Below are positions 23,920 through 35,100 of a stretch of DNA of 64,000 bases, in pieces (positions within the stretch are counted from its first letter, which is position 1; the number at the start of each line of letters is the position of its first letter). The notes below the pieces were generated by a model. The model was given only the letters and a program-made list of their open reading frames with translations, was not told the DNA's origin and searched no databases. This DNA comes from Undaria pinnatifida. Its lineage: Eukaryota; Sar; Phaeophyceae; Laminariales; Alariaceae. The DNA is taken from NCBI GenBank assembly GCA_012845835.1, contig JABAKD010000023.1, forward strand, positions 1,971,343-2,035,342, written 5' to 3'. Position numbers and translations under genes: made by a program.

Positions 23920-26900
23920 CTGATGAAATTTGCGGTCAAGGGAGAGATAAGGCAGTGCCGGTTGGCAATGTGGCAGTTGACACCGGGTTATGTACCTGGA
24001 AGAAAACATGAAACCTGAAACAGGGGGACATGATGAAAAGGCTGACAACGACAGGTAAGTAACCCGGGACCTTCATGCTATATTTGGTGTGGAGTACATG
24101 GTGTACGGACTAGAAGAAGAGCCACTGCGGGTAAATATTTTGGCCTACATGTTTGGTGTTCTAATATGGAGGCGTGCTCGATGTACGGTAGAGATAGCTC
24201 TTTTTCGGGCCCAATATTATCTCGGTGACGGTGTGCTCACCCGACGAACTAGCCAGTGCATTCGGATTCCCGTTTATATTCTATGAAATGCTCATGTTGC
24301 ACTACACCTAGCCCATGAATTTCTCGTCAAATCGTGATTGTGGAGAGATTCGAAGTATATTTTGGGTTGTGTATGTGGCTCCTCGAGCAAGGCAATGTAG
24401 AACAAGCGAGTTTGACCTCTGACTTCATAGCATATAGGCGATGCAAGCCGACAAAGTAAGAAATAGCTGAAGTATTTTCGCGAAAAAAAAAAGGAACGTA
24501 GCGTCGTGGGAAAAGGGAAGACAAGTCCTGCTTTTGAGCCTTGGGTATATGGTACACTGAAGGAGGGAGAAGGACAAAACAAAACTACGAAGTTAGTAGA
24601 TAGATGGGATGAAAAATACATAGAACAAAAAAAGCGTGCATCCAAGAGTGAGACCCAGTAGTAATGATTGACGATACGGACAAACAGAGAGCCGGAACTC
24701 CCAAAACAGCTCACGCGCTGACGTGGCATTTTTGTGGTGCGAGTTACAGGAACGCGTTCAGAAAAACAGTGTACGCGCCTCGTGCTGTAAACACACGGAG
24801 CGACCGATAATCGTTGCGTATATGCACTCTAATGGTTGCTTTCGATCCAGGTCTGCTATATGCGGTAAGACTTCCTAATATCGCAAGCAAAATGTGATGA
24901 GTCTTCTGCTATGAACACACACAAAGAAACCTACAGGACATGGACGATAAACGCTTGCTACTGCAGAGGTAGCATCTTTTGCCTAAAACAGTGTCTGAAT
25001 GGTTCGGCAGCTCGCCTCAATAGCACCGGGACGTCATGTATACTACACATCAATTGTGTATATTTTCCTAGGCTATGGGTCAATGCTCATCGGCGAACAT
25101 GTTGAGTTTACTCCGCAAGAGGTTTTGCCCGGGGCTTAAAGGTTCGCATGATAGGAGTCTAATAAACGCTTGAGCTTCTCTACCGTATCGGTTGGCAATG
25201 CTATTAATGTACAGCTTTCGGAATCTCACCAGGGAAACGAAGCCGAGGTCTTGCAGATTGATTCCAAACAGCTCCTTGAAGTACGAAGGCAGCCAGCTCA
25301 TCACCACGACGGTGCCCACCGCCGTCCCCGTGTTTCCGGCCACAGAGGCCCACGCCGCGGGGCTGACAATCATCTCCCTCCACGGACATGACGAAGATAT
25401 ATCTTCCCCTCTAGCTTGTTCGCCGCGTCGACCCTCTGCCTCCGTGACAAGCGTGCCTTTCTCTTGAAAACCTGGGCTAGTCTTCGTCTGAACAATGATA
25501 CCGGTGACATCCGTGCGCCTTCCCTCCCTGCCGTTGATCATCCCTTCTATTGCCTCCGTGCCGACCGTCAGGTCACTGCTGTGCCTGATGGGGCCAGAGG
25601 CAGGGACGCGGCGTTCGGACCGCCTGACGGTCTTGCTACCAACGATGAGCTGCTGCGCATTCCATCGTTTCTTCCTGTTGCTCTTCCTAGTGGCATCGTG
25701 CAACAAGAAACTTCGGCTGGAGTTTCTGTCGTCCGCCATTTTGGACCCCCCTTTTCTACACGCGTCTGACTTCGCTTTTGTAGCGGCGGCGGCAGACAAG
25801 GCTGAATCGCCCTCGAGTTCACTGTTACGGCGTTGGGGAAAAGTGATCTTCGTGAGCGCCCAAGACGTGGTGGTGTTTGTTGATATAATCGGTCGAACTC
25901 CGTTGAAGTGCGCTGCTGGACTATCGATATCTTCCTGTGGCCACGTAGAATTGTCATGGAAAACGGAAAATGTCCCCCCGGTGCTCTGAGTAACCTTGCG
26001 CCAATCTGCAGCGTTCGGATCGCTTGGGGCGTCCGAGCCGAAACACGCCCATGCAGACAGCCAGACTGAGCCCATGCAGGCAGAAATGTGAAACGTAGCG
26101 GTTGCACCTATGTCCGATACTGCCACGCAAAAGGTCGAGGGATATTCAAACGAAAAACACATTCTGTAATTATATTAGATAGCGCGTGTAAGCGTTGTGA
26201 AGGCAAGCCACTTGGGAGTATTGTCAGCGTCACTGGCGTGTGTTACGCGTGGCAAAGCGTACGAGTCGAGCACGAGAAAATCCTACCTGAAGGGAGAGTG
26301 GTAAATGGTTTACTTTCTGGCACGCTACACGAGGGGCGATACGCTATACTCATGAACGGTTCGGCGATCACTCCATTGCCCCATTGAAGACACCACTTCA
26401 ACGTGTTGTCGTGGTTGAAGGAGACCTTTCAATAGGTCTTGCACATACATGGACATACCTAATATAACCGCAGCAGGCACCGGGGCGGACGAAGGCTACG
26501 ACACTGGTACACAACTCCCGCTGCCCCAAATCTTCCGCTCGAGTGGCTACTCTGTTTCACGATTGAGAACCACCGTAAGAGTGATTATCATGCTGCGCCA
26601 TCAAACCACGTTTCCAGACGTCCGTGTTGGGGTCGTGCACAGGGCCGACCGAGTATGAGATTTGACCTCGTCGATAACAATCAGTGTGCGTTTTCTTACA
26701 GTAGCTCGCGCCAACGTTTCCTCCTCGCCTGTATAATGGTGTTTTCCCTAACGCCACAAACACTTCTCCTGCGCTGGCCCGCAACCATTATCCAAAGGGT
26801 ACCTCCTGCATCGCATCATGTTACAATTTTAAATCACCTTGAGGCTTCTTCTTGAAGGCGATGCTTGATTAACGATCAAACTGCTAAGGAAAACAGCAAC

Positions 26901-29900
26901 TCAGTACCTCAGCCAATCTCTCTCCCGCTGTTTCGTACCTATTGTCGGCACTGCGACCATCGCGACTGCAGCACCCAAGAACCGGCCAGATGCGGCAAAC
27001 GCGAAGTACCGACCCCGAAGAGCAGAAGGGACCCAGTGCGTTACTAAGTTCCCAGCCGGTATCATGATTCCCTGAGCCATGCCTATTACAATTCGACAAG
27101 CGATAACACCGGGAACGACATTATTCGCTCTCTCCAATGGAATGGCCGTTAGGGACGACAGCGGCGCCCAGAGAAGATAGGAGAGCACCAATATTGCCTT
27201 GCCACCGTAACGGTTGGCCAGGTAGCTACCCGGAACCTGACAATTTCGGACGATTTGAAGGTCGGTGAGAATGAATACGAGAGGGGCGGTATCAATGAAT
27301 GGCATCTATCTGACGCAGTTCAGGCGCAACCATCCAACCGGTGGTGAAAGGGCAAGTTTACCCTTGCTACGATAGAGGTAGCGCGTTTCTTCTGATTTTT
27401 CGTCGAAATTTGAGACTACGCAACCCATTATCGCTACTATCAGTGCAAGTTCATATAGGTGTCTCAATTTAAATCGTTTTCTACCTGTTATCTTAGGCCA
27501 TAGCTTGGTTCATTGGGCTGCGCGTTCATACTGCCAAACGCAGCTTTGGGATAAGGTGTAGAGCTGCCAAAAGGGGGAGCCTTGCCGGGAAAGAACTGGC
27601 GCACCTGTACAGCAACATGCCTCGTTTGTAGCTTGTTTTAAGGGAACCAACAGCAAATCGTGGCGTGTATGTACGAGATCCAGGGATGGTCCACATCTGG
27701 AAAAAGTACCTCACCGCATCTCGGCAGATGTGTAACGGGTACTCAACCCACACTGCACTTCACTATCAAACTTTCACACAAGGGAAATGAAACATGCCCC
27801 TAGCTTGCATAACACAGATAACGTTCATCTACACTCAATACAAAACACAATAGATATGGTTGACGGATGAAAACGGTTGCCTCAAATACCACACATCACG
27901 ATTGGAGCCAAATTGGATTTCTTCAGTGTCTTTGCACTTTTTAAACGTACTGAGCTTTCCCGACGAAACGGTCAACTTGCGAATCAAGTTGGAAACCCGT
28001 AATTTTGCACTGCATTAAGTTCTACGTTTTTCATTGCTAACCAGAAAATGCTCTCAATTTCAATCACATGCTCAAGAAATCAAGAAACCAACAACTGAAC
28101 AATAAGGAAATACTTGTACTGGTGGCAATTACTTATCAATTTCCGATAATGACAACGAAACACCTTCCAAACTAGGAAGATTGAGAGGTCAGGAATAAGT
28201 AAAGAGTCGACGTAAAAAGTACGAAAGACAAGTTCAGACACAGTGCGCGGTATTCATTTAGCATCGATGTTTTACCGTAACAAATCGTTGAGATTCTAAA
28301 TCAGATATTTAAAAGAAGAAAATAACATCAAACATCCTCAAAATCAAACATGTGAACAGCTTAAAGTAAAAATCTCTAACATATCGGCTTCGCACCACCC
28401 AAAAGTTGTTTTTTCCGTGGACCCCGTCAAATCTTTCTTCGCCAGCGCGCCGCAAAGCACAAATGGGCCGATCACTTCTTTTGTACGCGATTTCTTTTTT
28501 GCCAACCCCAGAACCCCCTCGACACTTATTCAGCGCACATTCGTCACAGCTGCACTGCTGCTGCCGCGTGCAAATATTCACCAGAATAGCAAACCAGTAC
28601 TTACTAAACACACGCACGTATGAGATAGGGCGCCTTAGTACGAGTGCGTACTAAACTATTTTCGGTGCCAAGGGCTTTTTCTACTGCATTATTAAAAGAA
28701 ATTTTCAAATCTGAATTTCTGCTAACCGCGAATATCACACAAACCACCGCGAAAACAATGCAAACTCGTCAAATATAAAGCGAAAAGCATTGTGCGAGCG
28801 TGCTCTTAGCTCATCGTATCTCAGTTTTTTGTTATCCAAGTGTTAACCCACCCTAGTTGCTCAGTCGTCACAGCTACACTGCCGCTGCATGCAAAGTTCC
28901 ATCTGAATATGTATATCCCGTCAATACCAAACAAGGGCCCACAGTATTGGGTAGAAGCAACACAGTTATTATGGACCAATTTCATCATGGCGTACGTATG
29001 ATTTGCTCAACTGCACGCACACCAGGAATCCCACATATTCAAGTTCCACCCCACGGAAAAAAAATCTTATACAAACGTGATATCTGACGGTTTGCTAGCT
29101 CTGCCGTTAGGTAGTTTGTGCTGTATATGCCGCCTGAAAAACTCGGATTACCTGCATGCAAGTCATACCGCCGAACCACACATTAAACATACCAGGTGGA
29201 TTTCAACACCTAGACATCAGTTTTTGAAAATGATTAAGGTGGTGAACAGCTTGAGCGACGAAACAGATGCAACTACTGCATCGTTAATTTGGATTTTCTG
29301 AGTAATATGACAGTTACGTGGCAGTTTCGTTCCGGTTCGGGCCCTTGGCCTTTCATGGGATACCAAGTGCTTGGCTGGGCAGACTGTGAGCTCTCACGTA
29401 CGAACTCACTTCTCGACTTGCCTCTACCCTGTTGAGAGCTTAGTACAATGACTTCAAATGTACTGCGCTTGGAGCTTAAAAACACTATGGATTAATCGTT
29501 TTGGTCTAGTCTCATGGGGGCTCTAGGGACCAACCGTGTTGGAACAGGGCCATGTTCTCGAACCTGAAAGAACGAATGCGTAGGCGATCGAGGGCAATAG
29601 GGCACATCAAACAGGAAATTTGTTGGAAGGGCTGTGGTTGGGAGCCAGCCTTTTCGGCGTCTCACTGAGAGGAAAAGGAAGGCGCATGGAAGAGTCTGGT
29701 GGGGAGAAGGAGACAGATACCGCAGGTATGTCCGGGCGAGATGATTGACCGACATCGTCTGGATTTATGGATGATGGGAGAGGGAGCAGGCAGGGAAGAT
29801 TGGTGGGTGAGGTTTCTTCCAAGTCCAGGTGTGGTGGCGATATCATATTTTGGGAGCCGCTACGGCTGTTGATTGCTGTAGACTACAGCAATACCAGCAA

Positions 29901-32900
29901 AACCCCTGGGGTGTTCATAGGTGAGGCAGTAGCGTTCGTCCATAGTCGAAGCGTAAGCTGAAAAACTGCCATCGCTTGCAGCAGAACTAAAGCCGGAGGC
30001 ACCGCTACAGCGTGTTACGAGCGGGGGACTTCATGTCGTGCGCAGAGATGATTCTGTGGAGACAACAACCTTTTAGGCATAAAGCAAAAAAAGCCCGCGA
30101 TGGTATTATAATCGTCGGTGCCTTCTTTGTGCATTATGAAAGAGGAATTTCAGTTCGCACGGAATTTTTTTTCGTTATAAATTGCCGGCCGTACTCCACA
30201 TCAGAACGTTGGTTGTGGAGGCAGGGGATATGGGGTTCTCTGGGCATTCCGCGAGAAGACGTGCGCCCACCAGCCGTTACGCATCCTATCTGGGGGTTGT
30301 GTGGTAAGGCAACGTCGCGCTGCATAATAACCGGGTGATCTCTGCCGTTTTTATCGGTGGAAAAGAAACAGGCGCGGGGTAATTGTGAGCGCTCTTCAGC
30401 AGTACCAAAATCGATGGAGTTTCGGTCGTATAGCCGCAAGTCGGGCGTCATGGCTGCTCGCACTCCATTATACGCAGCAGCAACAACAGTCAGCGGCAGA
30501 AGTCATGGAGGGAGCAAATCCGGGGGCTTCGCTATTAAGATCTTGATGGCTGGGAAACAACGCGTGGAGGGGGATGAGAGATCCGCTCATCATGGTGGGA
30601 TTCCGTGGGGATGAATGCTGAATACTTTTTCACGATGAATACACCCGTCAATTGATTTTTTTAGTTTTTGGTTTAATGTGATGTTATCTTTTTTACGGCA
30701 AGGGTGGAGGCTGGTAGATAGTAAACGATGTATCATTTGAGGTTAACTCGTTGCGGCCACGGTGGAGAAACAGTAAACCGTAGACGATTTTTGCGACCAG
30801 TTTCAAGAAACGGTGACTATTAGGAATATGTCGTGTAGTATTTGATTTAGATATTTTTACGTCAAAATTTTCGCCTTGTAGCTTTGAACTATGTTTTCAT
30901 TCGAAAAGCTCGTAGAGGTTATATGGTGTAAACAGGACCAGAAGGAGCATGGTGGAGGTGACATACGTGCCATAAAGACTTGAGAAACTAGGGTGCGTGA
31001 GTGCACCGTGATATGGGTGCTGCTGATGTGTGTTCTCGACGGTGGCACGCATATGTTGATTTTCGCGTGTATAACTTTTTCGTCAGTAGTCGTCTGATGG
31101 ACTGCGAAGCAATAGAGCAACAACACATTCAGGAATGATTGGTTGATCTACCAACAGCTTTGTTTCTTTGCGAACATGTATTCGCGATTGAAGGGTGACT
31201 GACGGTTTTGTTTTTGCCATGGTCACTTTCGTAGATGGGAAGGCTTAAGTTGTTCGTGTCAACGGCGGTGACGTTGTATTGTTTATTGTATTTGATTCTG
31301 TGAAGCTATCGAAACAAAGGCCAGGATGGAGAGTTTTCTGTTTTCGTATTGTTCTCGAGCGAGGAATACTTAGGGAAATTTCGGCGCCAAAAAAAATATA
31401 TATATTTCGGCCTTTGTCACAATGGACGTATGCCATCTCGTTTTACTGATGCAATCTGTGTATCTATATTAGGGAGAGGCCAAGTGGAGACTGTTCTCCT
31501 CGGGAACAGGGTTCTCCCACGGATGCTTACCCAGCCCGAGCTTCTCAGTTAGCATTGGAGTGTGTATACACTTACTTAAGACAAACGCTTCCAAAATGCG
31601 TAATTTTCTTTCTTAGTGGCCAGTCTGGTTTAGACATAAAAAGTCTCTTTGTATGTAGTATATAGACTGTGTCTTACAAGCATGTTCAGAATCAGATATC
31701 CTGTTTCTTCCTACAGGTAATGGGTTTCTTGAGGTGTCCCTTCTGTTTCGCTGCTAGGCTTGAAGCCAAGCCACTAGGCTGGGTGACTCTACATCTCTCC
31801 CCATGGAAAAACAGTTTGGGTGATTTTACGAAGCGCAGTTAACAATTCTACAACGATTTCTCATGGCAAACCAAGAGGAGCACGAAAGCTCAATGCCGCA
31901 AGGAAATCGAGGGGTCACTCGTGCAAGTGACTCCAAGTGACTGCAAAAAATGAAGACCGAGGAACGATCCCCCCTACGCCGTAGCCACGGTCTGCAGTAG
32001 TCTGAGTCGTTAGCTAGACTGAAAAGTATTTTCTTGTCCCCATGCTAAAAAAAACATACTCGCGTGTTGCCTGTAAATCTGTATTTTATAACCGTCTTCT
32101 TCTTGTCAGACATTTCTTAGCAGGCTTTTTCTCAGTACTAGGTGCTGCACTTCATTGTACATGTTGATACCTGTGTGAATGCCGACCCATAGAAGAATGC
32201 GGCGAAAACCCATCCCTTCTCCACGTTGTTTAATCCCTTCTCAAAAGCGATGGTGGTGAAGGCTATGGTGAACGCCACCCTTTCCCAATCTGAGAACAAA
32301 CATAAGTAGCGTGGGTGGGTAAGCATGTTCCGAAGCAACGCTCGGGTGGGAATAAGATGACAGGGCTAAGATGGGTTAAAGAGAGAAGAGTAGGGTTGTA
32401 CACGGAATGTTGAGTTATGGTATGACGTGGGGCAAGGTAGTATAGAGTAGGGTAGGGCAGGGTGATGTCGGATCGAGTCGGTTGAGGTATGGCGGGGTAG
32501 GGTAGGGACGAGTTGGGCATGGTAGGGTAAGATATGGTATGGTAGTGTTGGGTAAGGAAGGGCAGTGTGGGGAGCAGTAGGGGAGGGTATAAGGAAGGGT
32601 ATGGTGGGGTACGTAAGGTAGGGTAGGGTCGGCTAGGGTAGGGTAGCGTAGGGTAGGGTAGGGTAGGGTAGGGTAGGGTAGGGTAGGGTGAGAAGGGTAG
32701 GGTAGGGTAGGGTCGGGTCGAGTAGGGTAGGGTAAGGTAGGGTAGGGTTTGATAGGGTAAGGCGGGGCAGTGTAAGGTAGGCTAGGGTGGGGCAGAGAAG
32801 GATAGGGTAGGGTAGGGTAGGGCAGGGTAGTGTAGGGTAGGGTAAGGGAGCGTTACGGAGACTAGAGTTGCATAGAGTAGCGTAGCATGGTTTGCAGAAT

Positions 32901-34588
32901 GTAGGATAAACATGTAGGGTATGGAAGAGTGCCATATAGTAGAGTAAAGTACGGCGAGGTATAAGAGGATATGTTAGGAAGCGGAAACTTGCAAGATGCC
33001 TAGTGGTCAGATTGGTGCGAGTACCGAAGGAGGGGGAGGGTTGGATAGGTTACGATTGTTTAGGGTAGGGCAATGAAGAAAAAAGTACCGAGGGTTAGGG
33101 TAGGGTCGGGAACGGTCAGGTAGGGTCGGGTAGGGTTTGGTGACATAGCAGAGAGTAGAACAACTTCGAAAAGGTTAGTGAAAGGTCGGGTACAGAAGCG
33201 TGGGGTAAGGTAGGATACACTAGGGTAGCGTATGGTTATGGGGCATTGGGATGACTACGGCAGTACAGGGTAGTTTAGGGTATGGCAGGATAGGGTACGA
33301 CAACGTACGGTGAACTATGGTAGGATGGGGAGGGTACGGTAGTGCAGGTGACAGTAGGGTAGGTTAGCCAAGGGGGCGGCGAAGTTGCAGAGGGGACGGT
33401 AAGGTTGGATAGTATTGGGAAGGGTACACGCATGATAGGGTAGCAAAAGAAAAAAAATATGGTAGGGGAGGTAAGGGTAAGTAGAGTACGGTAAAGTAAT
33501 GCAAGAGAGGGGAGGGGCAGGAAGAGTTGGACAGGGTAGGGCAAGGTAGGATAGAGTAGAGGACTGATTCGACGATAGCCCACCCCGAAACCGGTGACTT
33601 TCTGTAACGGACATTTCATGGCTGCTAGACACGAGGAAGGGTGCTACAAAAAAATTGTCCTCAAACATTTCATGCTTCCAAGGGTCTTTCGAAAGATGAC
33701 ATCGGGGCGACAAGGGGTACCGTGTTTAGGGAGATACGGCCGGGACCTGGTTTCAAAAACCGGCGATTTCATTGAGGAAAAATTGGGGAGTCTACCGTAC
33801 AACTACTCAGGGTAGGGTAAGTCAGGGTAGGGTAGACTAGGTTGGAATAGGGCGGGGGCCGGACAAGATATTGTTGGGTAGGGTTGGGAGGGTGGGCCAA
33901 GAAAGGGTAGCGTGGTGTGGAGTATATCTGGGATGAGTAGCTTTGTAACAATGGGTAGGTATGGGTTGGGCAGGGCAAGGCAAGGTTGCGTAGGGTACAG
34001 CAGTCTTCAGTAGGCAAGGGCAGGCCAGCGTAGAGTTGGATCGGGGTGCAGTATGGATAGTGTGTTCTGTAGGAAAGTAGTGGTGCGGGCATAGGAAGGG
34101 GGAACGACTGGTTTCCGTTTTGTCCACCACATTGACAATGTCGGTGAAGGCCACGTCGAACAAAACGCGTTTCCAACCGGGACACAGTAAAACGCAACGG
34201 TGAGCGACATTGGTGCATTGGGGGTGACGCCGGAACATATATAGACCATGACGCGTTTAAGTTGCATCATATTTGTTATTGGGGCTTCTCAGATGAAGAG
34301 ATCGACAAAAACGCCGAAGACGATTATGAAGAAGCTGAAAGGGGAACCTGATGAACAACCCCATGATCTAGGTATACAAAAAGCCACCTATTTCGCGGGT
34401 CGAGACCATTTATCCGACGATTTAAGGTTAAGCAATATATTCAGCCTTAATACTCTTTGGGCCCAAAACTTGCTCCCTCTGTCACCGTAACAGGCGCCGA
34501 ATGCCGGCAGTAAGAAGCGAAGCGCGACGGCATAGGGAGTAAGGGGCCTCAGACTGTTGCTGGCCAAAGAAACAAAATCATTTGACAT
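23344..34588 (-). CDS. MFS anion transporter, SLC17/PHT4-like, five exons
   Basis: Joined exons 34588-34486, 32289-32171, 27236-26939, 26119-25230 and 23919-23344 give 1986 nt, a 661-residue protein plus TGA. Every intron is GT..AG and phases agree (1, 0, 1, 0). Seen: a TM1 entry with D-W-E-R-V where SLC17 proteins carry a D-R-V-like motif; an MFS motif-A loop after TM2 (about residues 77-87, LANRYGGK, with N for the usual D); a TM4 block R-x-x-x-G followed by PAGNLVTHWVP (about 120-145); TM7 with a W-x-P-S-Y-F signature (about 450); and five hydrophobic segments in the last exon. These match plant/algal PHT4 and animal SLC17 carriers, which move phosphate or organic anions with sodium or protons. 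The loop between TM6 and TM7 (about 203-419) is Ser/Thr/Lys/Arg-rich and much longer than usual. Substrate and membrane cannot be read. The start ATG at 34588 is the least certain part; an upstream exon with a targeting peptide is possible. Total span 11.2 kb. Confidence 0.85.
25230..26119 (-). CDS. Transporter exon 4 (TM6, long loop, TM7)
   Basis: 890 nt, acceptor TGCGTGGCAG, donor TCCCTG/GTGAGA. It begins by completing a Val codon and codes TM6 (FHISACMGSVWLSAW), then a loop of about 215 residues rich in S, T, K and R, then PWREMIVSPAAW and TM7 with VVVMSWLPSYFKELFGINL. The flanking blocks align with SLC17/PHT4 carriers. The loop has no recognised domain, has no stop in 296 codons, and may carry phosphorylation or trafficking signals (inference). 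Confidence 0.9.
26939..27236 (-). CDS. Transporter exon 3 (motif A, TM3-TM5)
   Basis: 298 nt, from the acceptor AATTGTCAG to the donor ACAATAG/GTACGA. It codes VPGSYLANRYGGK (loop 2-3 with MFS motif A), a helix LVLSYLLWAPLSSLTAIP, the TM4 region VIACRIVIGMAQGIMIPAG and the conserved THWVPSALRGR turn before TM5. The acidic residue of motif A is replaced by Asn (LAN for LAD). This is the clearest family-diagnostic exon in the window. Confidence 0.95.
29607..30451 (-). pseudogene. Decayed protein-like frames inside transporter intron 2
   Basis: Three consecutive minus-strand stretches read like protein but in different frames. From the ATG at 30451 to about 30137 there is a charged stretch (DRNSIDFGTAEERSQLP). 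From about 30003 to 29865 a frame contains FSAYASTMDERYCLTYEHPR and then meets a stop. From 29846 to 29607 the frame is Pro/Ser-rich (HLDLEETSPTNLP; RPDIPAVSVSFSP). They follow each other on one strand, as a frameshifted gene or retroelement relic would, or as exons of a nested gene. No domain is recognised. Confidence 0.25.
32171..32289 (-). CDS. Transporter exon 2 (TM1 end to TM2)
   Basis: 119 nt, entering in phase 1 after the acceptor GTTTGTTCTCAG and leaving in phase 0 at CACAG/GTATCA. It codes 39 residues from WERVAFTIAF to FFYGSAFTQ. The end is the usual SLC17 motif in which a helix with F-F-x-G is followed by TQ-[VI]-P-G across the junction. A decayed copy of this exon lies in the preceding intron at 34177-34115. 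Confidence 0.85.
32430..33587 (+). repeat. TAGGG telomere-like array in transporter intron 1
   Basis: About 1.1 kb of GGGTA repeats. The core at 32634-32690 is nearly pure (over ten consecutive GGGTA units); purity falls off on both sides. The strand rich in G is plus, so the intron transcript is C-rich. Confidence 0.95.
33588..33812 (+). repeat. Family B copy B2, inside the TAGGG array of intron 1
   Basis: Well-preserved copy with CATTTCATGGCTGCTAG, GAGGAAGGGTGCTAC, GGGAGATACGGCCGGGA and CCGGCGATTTCATTGAGG. TAGGG-type repeats resume directly at 33812, so it interrupts the array. Confidence 0.7.
33812..34060 (+). repeat. TAGGG array, continuation beyond B2
   Basis: Degenerate GGGTA units (CAGGGTAGGGTAG, GGGTAGGGTTGGG) continuing the intron 1 array on the other side of repeat B2 and reaching to about 60 bp from the decayed exon-2 copy. 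Confidence 0.85.
34115..34177 (-). pseudogene. Decayed copy of transporter exon 2 in intron 1
   Basis: The minus strand reads GWKRVLFDVAFTDI where exon 2 reads DWERVAFTIAFTTI. The DNA also shares CTTCACC and CATT/CATC blocks. About 20 nt are then missing and similarity resumes over CAATGTGG/CAACGTGG. The acceptor AG of exon 2 is CG here, and the second half of the exon (the TM2 part with F-F-Y-G) is lost. This copy therefore cannot replace exon 2, although its frame has not yet met a stop. Confidence 0.7.
34486..34588 (-). CDS. Transporter exon 1 (start and TM1 beginning)
   Basis: Starts at the ATG at 34588 and codes 34 residues ending in the hydrophobic stretch YAVALRFLLPAFGACY, then one base of a split codon. 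The donor is TACG/GTGACA. Joined to exon 2 the split codon becomes Asp, giving CY-D-WERV, which aligns with the first helix and following D-R-V-like motif of SLC17 carriers. An alternative is that this is internal: TTTCTTTGGCCAG just downstream of the ATG is a good acceptor (exon from about 34549, phase 2), which would need an unseen upstream exon. Assignment rests on phase agreement and helix similarity. Confidence 0.6.
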
Positions 34589-34867
34589 GGGGCCTCTATT
34601 TTGTTGTTTCTTGATCGCCCCTATGCACAACAACGTTGGTAGATTTTCTTCTTGACGATTGGTGAACACACCATAGCGCGTCCGGCTTTCGCTATCGTTG
34701 CTCGACCGATCTTCTACTTGTGCAGCGAAAAATCAAGCGTCGTTTTTACCATCGAACCTGCCGCCCTTTCTGCTGCCTTCACAGAGGGGGAATAAAAGGC
34801 TACATATCTGACCGCGAGTTAATAACCTTGTGCCCTGACAAATTTCACTATAGAGCTCTCCCGCACA

Positions 34868-35100
34868 ACAACCGGAGCTCTTCGTTCGAGACCGTTTCGT
34901 GGCTGCTCGACCCAAGAAAAAATAGAGCCATTGAAAAAAACATCGATTAGTACCATTTCTTGTTTCTGCAACAAGGGCTATCGAACGATGATGTCAGTGT
35001 GGCAAAGGACACCGCCGGAGTACAAAAAATGGCGATTTCGTCCAAGATACGTTGGGGGTACTATCGTAGTGCGACTCTTCCACGGGTGTGCGATAGATCC
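34868..35100 (+). repeat. Family B copy B3
   Basis: Contains GTTTCGTGGCTGCTCGAC, CGAACGATGATGTCAG, GGCGATTTCGTCCAAG and the shared end ACTATCGTAGTGCGACTC. It lies about 280 bp upstream of transporter exon 1 (in minus-strand sense). Confidence 0.6.

Noticed and set aside
23392-23923. Plus-strand frames of 108 and 139 codons
   Set aside because: Antisense shadows of transporter exon 5, whose minus frame has clear family similarity.
25170-25989. Plus-strand frames of 117 and 164 codons
   Set aside because: Antisense shadows of transporter exon 4.
32633-34238. Pro/Tyr/Leu-rich minus-strand proteins (YPTLPYPTLP)
   Set aside because: Direct translation of the TAGGG array.
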